Source of the DNA: Desulfuribacillus alkaliarsenatis
GTDB taxonomy: Bacteria > Bacillota > Bacilli > Desulfuribacillales > Desulfuribacillaceae
Assembly (NCBI RefSeq): GCF_001730225.1
Contig: NZ_MIJE01000022.1
Location: 124,001-188,000 of the forward strand
Length of the DNA: 64,000 bases
Direction of reading: 5' to 3'
Shown: in pieces, positions 58,668-64,000 of the stretch
Numbering within the stretch: the stretch's first letter is position 1
How the letters are laid out: each line of letters opens with the position of its first letter
The notes under the pieces: generated by a model
Told to the model about the DNA's origin: nothing
Databases searched by the model: none
The model's input: the letters and a program-made list of their open reading frames with translations, nothing else
Position numbers and translations under genes: made by a program

Positions 58668-61600
58668 AGACTGTCTTAAAAGATTTGACATCGCACCGTA
58701 AACATATCCCTTTAGTAAGCAACAAAATCATGGCAAGAGGGCTAGAAATACAAACAGCCCAACTACCATTCACCACATATCCAGAGCTAGTGTATCGAAT
58801 CGAGCAAGAACTAGAACGTGAGTACATACTGCAACTAATATTTAACCTGATGCTACAAATCCGTGCAATTCAAGAAAACAGTATGTTACAAAATAGCTCC
58901 TTAATAAGAGTCAGGGATCAATTAATATATCAACTACAAAGCTACCTGGTAAGCCATAAAGAGTTACTTGAAGAGCATTCCCATACACTGCAAATTAGTA
59001 ACGAAATTACTACTATCTACGAGAACATCAATCAATTACAACAGCTGTTTGAATCAGGTCAAGCTCAAACCATTATTGAAAAAATAACAGTAGCGAAAGA
59101 AGCATATTCGCCTCCAACAATAGAGAAAGCAACCTATAATCAGTATGCTAGCAGCCTATCAGTAGGACAATTTTCAAATTATTCTGCAAGTACTATTCAT
59201 AACATTAAAGAAAATAGTGTAACCTTTAATAATTTGGCAATTACCTCGTTAACTGCGCAAAGTAGCCGATTTGCAAAAAACATTATCGTTAATCAAGCTG
59301 GCAATGCCATAACCTTAAATCATTATCGCGCCCAAGAGCTAGCATTACGCCAAGAGGTTGTTACAGTTGTTGAGCGAGCCTTGGTAGAAGCATTACCTTT
59401 GGATACACCAGCATTAATTATCGAAGAAACATCTAAAATAATAAATAACATAGTTTCAAATGAGATAATGCCAACTGTTAGGCCGACAATTATTCAAAAT
59501 CTGAAGCTAGCAGAAAAACTAGAGAAGCAAGAAAAAGTGGCGAAACTAGAAAAACCAGAGACACTAGGGTCACTAGAGAAAATAGATAGACTAGAAAGAA
59601 TAGAACAACTTCAAAGAACAGACGAATTACAGCAAACGGAAGAATTACTGAGAACCGACCAGCTACTAAGAACAGAAGTATTAAAGAGAATAGAAGAATT
59701 ACAGTCAACAAAAGAAATACAAAGAACGGAAGAGCTTGAGAGAATAGAAAAAGAAATAGAAAGACTAGAAAGACTAGAAAGGCTAGAAAGAATAGAAAGA
59801 ATAGAAGAAATAGTCACTAGGTATTTCAGTCAGCCTTATGTTGAGGAAAAGTTGACTAAAGTTCTAGAGCTAACAACTAAATCTGATAATGAGATAATTC
59901 AACCATCCGTTGAGATAGTAAACCTTTTAATAGAAACAAGCCGCACGGCATTGGTAGAAGCATTAAATACAACACCTACAGAGAGACTACCAAAAGAATT
60001 CATTGTACCTGAAGAATTCATAGTACCTAAAGCATTCATTGAACCTAATACATTTAATACTGTGGTAGACAATAGAAGATTTTCGAATGTAATCAGTCGC
60101 ATATCAGACATTCAGTCCTTATCAGTAATAAAAAATATCAGTATGCACCAACCATTAATAAGCAGTATTACATGGGCAACTCAAACAGCAGATCACTATT
60201 ATACACAAGAGCTAGCCTTACGCCAAGAGGTCGTTACAATAGTTGAACGAGCCTTAGTAGAAGCATTACCATTAGATACATCAGTATTGCTTATCGAGGA
60301 AGCATCTAAATTAATAAATAACATAGTTTCAAATGAGATAATGCCAGCATCACAAGCATTATTAGTTAAAGAAATAACACATCCAAGCAATAAGAATAAT
60401 CAGAATGTATTAGAAAAACTAGAAAGAATAGAATCAATAATCAATCGTTCTGTCAACCAGTCTTATATTGAAAACCATTTGATTAAGGTTATTGAGTTAA
60501 GTACAAAGACAACTTCAAATAATCGTCAAAGTAGTTCTCTACCTACTTCTGAGGTAATAAATTTATTAATAGAAACGAGCCGTAATGCGTTAGTAGAAGC
60601 ATTTAATACGATAATTATAGATAGAGAGTCTAACAAATTTATTACAACTGCAAATAATAGGAAAATTTCAACAAAGAACATAAGTGTACTAATACCATTT
60701 ACTAGCAGTATTACAACGGCACATGATGCAACAAACTACTCCTATGCCCAAGAGCTAGCGTTGCGCCAAGAGTTTAGCCCTCTCGTTGAGCAAGCTCTAG
60801 TAGGAGCATTACCAACAGGAGCACCTGAGCTTATTGTAAAGTCAATGGCTAATTCAATAACTAGGTCGATTACTAAATCAATAACTCAAACACTAACAAA
60901 GTCAATAACACATACAACTAATCAGACATTAACCAAGGCTAAAACTGAAGTTATTACAGATAGGCCTTTACTAGGTGTGATGAATTATAACCGAATTATG
61001 TCGCAACAGTTTTTAGAATTGGCGAGGCAGTCTGTTAGTAACGTTATCAATAAAATAACTAAAGATATAACTAAAGAGAATATTGGATTACATTTAAACC
61101 TATCGACTAAAGAACTTACTTTTGAATCTTCTAAAAAAATTGTTCAAACCATAAACCTGGATATAATGAATACGCTGACGCAAGTGAAGAATGAGCTTGA
61201 TCAGCAGATTTATACAGAAACACAAAAACTTAGTCAAACAATGACTAAAGCTGTAATGAAAGAACTTTCAACATTTACTAAAGAGAATGAAAACATATTA
61301 ACGCGAAGCAATATAGTGGCGCAAAAAAGCTTATTATTACAGCACGATACTATATCTTCGAGAAGCGTATTACTTTCAAAGCGCAATTCGACATCAATAC
61401 AAAATACTACTTTAAAAAGCAACATGATAATACGGTCTGATGCAACATTAAGTAGTATTGAGTCTACTGATAAGGTAACAAATAAGGTAACAAATAAGGT
61501 AACTAATAAGATTGCTAATAAAGTAGCTGATAAGGAAGCTAATATTTTACTTGCAGATCAGCAGGCAGTTACGGGAAGCAACCTAACCCATCGCCAGCAA

Positions 61601-61939
61601 CAAGCACTAGCTAGTCAAGAGTCCGCACAAGGAAGGCAGAGTCAGGCTAGTCAAAAGGCTGAGCAGGTGTTTGAACATAAACCGGAACCTAAATCTGAGA
61701 AACGTAGTGGTGCAAGTGTAGACCATATTATTAAGCTAGATACAACTACAGAAGGTAGTGAAACGCATCACGTAATGACTGCGGGGCAGGAAGAATATAA
61801 TTTACAGAAGCAACGTGAAAAACTACTAGAAGGAATTGACTTTGAATCTATCATACCAGTATCTTCGTTGGTAGATAAAGTATACGACCAAATAGAAAGA
61901 AGGTTAGCAAGCGAGCGTAGAAGAAGGGGCTTGCTATAG
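58664..61939 (+). CDS. Large repeat-rich protein inside the injection-system operon
   Basis: ATG 58664 overlaps the upstream stop. The 1091-residue protein is hydrophilic and mainly helical. A block AQELALRQEVVT-VERALVEALPLDT...INNIVSNEIMP occurs at codons from 59333 and 60206 and in shorter form at 60749; other paired blocks are NLLIETSR-ALVEA-NT and Y-E--L-KV-EL-TK. A coiled coil of hexapeptides (LQRTEE-like) lies at 59591-59810, and a tetrapeptide tract (NKVT) at 61469-61540. The end SLVDKVYDQIERRLASERRRRGLL looks like a separate conserved C-terminal motif. No family was recognised. Candidate roles are length ruler, tube-interior or baseplate adaptor protein. Confidence 0.7.
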   Translation: MKTVLKDLTSHRKHIPLVSNKIMARGLEIQTAQLPFTTYPELVYRIEQELEREYILQLIFNLMLQIRAIQENSMLQNSSLIRVRDQLIYQLQSYLVSHKELLEEHSHTLQISNEITTIYENINQLQQLFESGQAQTIIEKITVAKEAYSPPTIEKATYNQYASSLSVGQFSNYSASTIHNIKENSVTFNNLAITSLTAQSSRFAKNIIVNQAGNAITLNHYRAQELALRQEVVTVVERALVEALPLDTPALIIEETSKIINNIVSNEIMPTVRPTIIQNLKLAEKLEKQEKVAKLEKPETLGSLEKIDRLERIEQLQRTDELQQTEELLRTDQLLRTEVLKRIEELQSTKEIQRTEELERIEKEIERLERLERLERIERIEEIVTRYFSQPYVEEKLTKVLELTTKSDNEIIQPSVEIVNLLIETSRTALVEALNTTPTERLPKEFIVPEEFIVPKAFIEPNTFNTVVDNRRFSNVISRISDIQSLSVIKNISMHQPLISSITWATQTADHYYTQELALRQEVVTIVERALVEALPLDTSVLLIEEASKLINNIVSNEIMPASQALLVKEITHPSNKNNQNVLEKLERIESIINRSVNQSYIENHLIKVIELSTKTTSNNRQSSSLPTSEVINLLIETSRNALVEAFNTIIIDRESNKFITTANNRKISTKNISVLIPFTSSITTAHDATNYSYAQELALRQEFSPLVEQALVGALPTGAPELIVKSMANSITRSITKSITQTLTKSITHTTNQTLTKAKTEVITDRPLLGVMNYNRIMSQQFLELARQSVSNVINKITKDITKENIGLHLNLSTKELTFESSKKIVQTINLDIMNTLTQVKNELDQQIYTETQKLSQTMTKAVMKELSTFTKENENILTRSNIVAQKSLLLQHDTISSRSVLLSKRNSTSIQNTTLKSNMIIRSDATLSSIESTDKVTNKVTNKVTNKIANKVADKEANILLADQQAVTGSNLTHRQQQALASQESAQGRQSQASQKAEQVFEHKPEPKSEKRSGASVDHIIKLDTTTEGSETHHVMTAGQEEYNLQKQREKLLEGIDFESIIPVSSLVDKVYDQIERRLASERRRRGLL
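59591..59810 (+). repeat. 18-bp minisatellite encoding a hexapeptide coiled coil
   Basis: Nine units at 18-base spacing from 59591 encode LERIEQ, LQRTDE, LQQTEE, LLRTDQ, LLRTEV, LKRIEE, LQSTKE, IQRTEE and LERIEK, followed by shorter RLE/RIE repeats to about 59810. All remain in frame with the 1091-residue protein. Confidence 0.85.
61469..61540 (+). repeat. 12-bp tandem repeat encoding (N/D)K(V/E/I)(T/A)
   Basis: Six in-frame 12-base units from 61469 encode DKVT, NKVT, NKVT, NKIA, NKVA and DKEA, in the C-terminal third of the repeat-rich protein. Confidence 0.8.
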
Positions 61940-61951
61940 GGGGGGAATATA

Positions 61952-62407
61952 ATGCTACTTGATATTGGTAAACCAGAAAAAGCAAAAATTAAGTTCTCAG
62001 GCCAAGAACTTACTGTGCAGTTCAACCCCAACAAACTGTCGATTACAGATGGTGTCAATTATAGCGAAACAGTCACGATGGGCTGGAAAAGCCCCAGAAA
62101 AATCCCAAGCAGTCAATATCGAAACCACAATGCCCGTGAGCTAAAAGTGGAACTTCTCTTCGATACTTACACTAGCATGTATATCGAATCGCTGAAAAAA
62201 GATGTCAAAAAGGAGTATATCGATAAATTCATCAAGCTGATTGAAGGAACTGATAAGCCACCAGTTATCACGTTTTCCTGGGGATCTATTCAATTTAAAG
62301 GTTTAATAACAGCTATGTCATATACGTATACAATGTTTACCAAAGACGGGAAACCAGTAAGAGCTACAATGAGTCTATCAATTAAAGAGTATGGAAACTT
62401 ATTATAA
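61952..62407 (+). CDS. CIS tube-cap/adaptor protein without LysM (Afp7/Pvc7-like)
   Basis: A G-run site precedes ATG 61952. The 151-residue protein has the CIS tube-protein N-terminal pattern: KAKIKFSGQELTVQFNPNKLSITDGVNY, then a LKVELLFDTYTS block, PPVITFSWGSIQFKGLITAMSYTYTMFTKDGKPVRATMSLSIKEY. In most homologues this domain is followed by a LysM domain; here it stops after the tube domain, so the peptidoglycan-binding part is lacking or supplied elsewhere. It connects tube and spike in the baseplate. Confidence 0.88.
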   Translation: MLLDIGKPEKAKIKFSGQELTVQFNPNKLSITDGVNYSETVTMGWKSPRKIPSSQYRNHNARELKVELLFDTYTSMYIESLKKDVKKEYIDKFIKLIEGTDKPPVITFSWGSIQFKGLITAMSYTYTMFTKDGKPVRATMSLSIKEYGNLL

Positions 62408-62425
62408 TGGGCAGGTGACAAAGGC

Positions 62426-63541
62426 ATGTCTTACGACTACGACACACTATATCAAGACTATCAAGGATTCTTCATGCCTAGCTTTCAGGTTGTAGTTAAC
62501 AAGAGCGATAAACTTATGAAAGATGATAACGTGGTAATTACCGCGATTCAAGTTGATTTGACATCAAGTAATGAAGCAAGTGCATGCACCTTTCAGTTAC
62601 AAGAAGCCCATACTTTTAATAAGAATAATAACAGCTTTGAAATCAGCAAGACTATAAATGATTTAATTACCCTAGGTCAGCCAGTCGAAGTATCCCTAGG
62701 CTATGGGGAAACAACTCAGCTTGTCTTCAAAGGCGTAATTACTAACGTTTCCATGTCCTATGATTCGGGGGCAGGGGTGCAAATAAGTGTTGAGTGTATG
62801 GATGTCAAACTGTTAATGATGAATAATTATGGCTCTGGAAAAATAAGTAACGAAATTACAAAGCCTAGCGAGGCAATTAAGAAAATTGTAGAAAAATATG
62901 CAAAATTTATTGGCAAACCAAGGATTAGTGAGACACCAGAATATAAGGTTGATTTAGAGAAGAATCAGCAAAGTGATTATGATTTTATTTCCAAGCTGGC
63001 CGATGAGCTGTTTTACTCGTTCTACATAGTGAAAGGTGAGCTTATCTTTGAACCTTTTGGCAATGATACGGAGCCAATTATAGAGCTCCATGCAGACAAA
63101 CTACATTCCTTTAGTCGTGATATATCCTTAACAAAACAGCTAGCGGAGGTTACGGTCCGCTCTAACGACGAAACGGATCATAATAAGCCTTTTGAATACA
63201 CGGTAAAAACAATCACACCTATTGGTCAAGGCAAAAAGTCTGCCGCTGAAATTGCGAGCATGTTGAAGAATACAGCAAAAAAAACAATTATCGATCCTAA
63301 GGTGAAATCAGTTGATGAAGCAAAGGTTAGGGCAACTGCTGAATTTGCTAAACACGCAATGAAGCTATGCCAAGGAAGATTTGAAACCATTGGGATACCA
63401 GAAATAATCCCAGGAAAAATGATGAAAATCAAAGGTTTTGGTAAGGAATATGACAACGACTACTATATTAAAAAGGTAACACATCAGTTAAACAGTTCTG
63501 GATATCTCACAAAAGGTGAATTAGGAGTGAATAAAATTTGA
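62426..63541 (+). CDS. Baseplate hub protein (phage late control gene D / VgrG N-domain-like)
   Basis: Starts at ATG 62426 after GGCAGGTGA. The 371-residue protein shows the gpD-like hub fold: FMPSFQVVVNKSDKLMKDDNVVITAIQVDLTS, NDLITLGQPVEVSLGYGETTQLVFKGVITNVS, a QSDYDFISKLADELFYSFYIVKGELIFEP block typical of VgrG/gpD, and a C-terminal DVEAKARATAEFAKHAMKL-like rigid helix with GIPEIIPGKMMKIKGFG. It forms a trimeric hub on which the spike sits. Overlaps the spike gene by 4 bases. Confidence 0.93.
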   Translation: MSYDYDTLYQDYQGFFMPSFQVVVNKSDKLMKDDNVVITAIQVDLTSSNEASACTFQLQEAHTFNKNNNSFEISKTINDLITLGQPVEVSLGYGETTQLVFKGVITNVSMSYDSGAGVQISVECMDVKLLMMNNYGSGKISNEITKPSEAIKKIVEKYAKFIGKPRISETPEYKVDLEKNQQSDYDFISKLADELFYSFYIVKGELIFEPFGNDTEPIIELHADKLHSFSRDISLTKQLAEVTVRSNDETDHNKPFEYTVKTITPIGQGKKSAAEIASMLKNTAKKTIIDPKVKSVDEAKVRATAEFAKHAMKLCQGRFETIGIPEIIPGKMMKIKGFGKEYDNDYYIKKVTHQLNSSGYLTKGELGVNKI

Positions 63542-64000
63542 GTATCATCGATGTTCTTTATAGCTCCATTGATAATGAGGAAAAAAGTACTAACATAGCA
63601 GGAGTGACAGTTGGTATTGTAACCGATATTAATGATCCAGCTAAGCTCGGAAGGGTTAAGGTTAAACTGATTAATCGAGATCAATCTGACTGGGAAACAG
63701 ATTATATACGTGTTATGACCCCGATGACAGGTAAGGAGTGGGGCAGCTTCTTCTTCCCTGAAGTGGGAGACGAAGTGCTAGTTGCATTTAGCCATGGAGA
63801 GATTATGAAGCCCTATGTCCTTGGTTCACTCTGGAACAAGCATTATAAGCCACCCCATAAAATTGAAGACCAAAAGAATGATATCCGTAAAATTAAAACC
63901 CGTTGTGGTCATGAAATCATCTTTAACGATGAGAAAAGCAAAGAAAGTATTGAAATAAAGACACCTAAGCAACTTTCTATCATGTTAGATGATGAAAAAG
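63538..64000 (+). CDS. Spike/baseplate assembly protein V (gp5/VgrG OB-like), partial at window end
   Basis: TTG 63538 overlaps the hub stop (TTGA), with AGGAG at 63523-63527. The visible 154 residues include TVGIVTDINDPAKLGRVKVKLINRD, YIRVMTPMTGKEWGSFFFPEVGDEVLVAF, then GEIMKPYVLGSLWN, the OB-fold domain of gpV/VgrG spike proteins, and the start of a beta-helix segment (TRCGHEIIFNDEKSKESIEIKTPK). It should trimerise as the piercing spike. The 3' end lies outside the window. Confidence 0.93.
   Translation, partial: MSIIDVLYSSIDNEEKSTNIAGVTVGIVTDINDPAKLGRVKVKLINRDQSDWETDYIRVMTPMTGKEWGSFFFPEVGDEVLVAFSHGEIMKPYVLGSLWNKHYKPPHKIEDQKNDIRKIKTRCGHEIIFNDEKSKESIEIKTPKQLSIMLDDEK

Noticed and set aside
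55310-64000. Prophage tail module
   Set aside because: Sheath and tube are of CIS type, a LysM-type tube adaptor homologue, the CIS-specific small DUF6760-like frame and cargo-like genes are present, and no head, terminase, integrase or lysis gene is seen. The unseen right side could still change this.

Overview
This is a low-G+C chromosome segment from an endospore-forming Bacillota, probably anaerobic or facultative. The evidence is an H-type small acid-soluble spore protein, strong AGGAGG ribosome-binding sites, frequent TTG and GTG starts, SLH domains on a wall hydrolase, and an anaerobe-type hybrid-cluster protein. No rRNA, tRNA, insertion sequence, integrase or CRISPR array was seen.

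Layout. 1-8073: the end of a DUF2975-type membrane protein with its YozG-like regulator; a PQQ-type sugar dehydrogenase; hflX behind a leader-peptide/terminator attenuator; an AraC/GyrI-type regulator; a GntR-ABC operon of ytr type with a palindromic operator; and an alkylation-repair pair (AlkD, Ogt). 8105-16034: polysaccharide deacetylase with an apparent ATT start, SelO, Hcp, threonine ammonia-lyase, and a MarR regulator plus citrate synthase behind four tandem 15-bp repeats. 16175-24961: a DapF/CntK-like racemase, two related 7TM-DISM signalling proteins (a diguanylate cyclase and a histidine kinase) flanking a chromate transporter, and a lipoprotein with a MacB-like ABC exporter. 25067-36595: a YkvI-like transporter, an unusual propeller-like protein, a HAD phosphatase, a GNAT-nitrilase fusion, SspH, a small protein with an S4-like helix, two CBO0543-like membrane proteins with an M23 peptidase, a GC-rich hydrolase, a cupin and an unknown protein.

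36812-44454 holds three successive regulator-plus-effector modules. The last is a TetR, rifampin-phosphotransferase-like enzyme and MFS pump set resembling Bacillus yvkBCA, with matching palindromic operators in front of both transcription units. 44569-48059: an SLH-anchored glucosaminidase, a ferredoxin-domain aldo/keto reductase and a beta-hydroxyacid dehydrogenase.

48336 to the end is the most unusual part: a contractile injection system (CIS). It has a sheath, a tube, a second tube-like protein, a tail-assembly-type protein, a CIS tube-cap/adaptor protein, a gpD-like hub and a gpV/VgrG-like spike cut by the window end. It opens with a 1820-residue repeat-bearing protein followed at once by a YbjN-type protein (a fold related to type III secretion chaperones) and a small protein with a QRxIGN-like motif typical of CIS-associated proteins. 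This looks like a cargo/chaperone set. Between the assembly-type protein and a 53-codon DUF6760-like frame lies T TTT TTA, an 8-nt spacer and a perfect 11-bp hairpin, the classic layout of a programmed -1 frameshift. A 1091-residue protein built of long and short repeats, including an 18-bp minisatellite, sits in the middle of the cluster. Family names are from recognition of sequence motifs; no database search was run.
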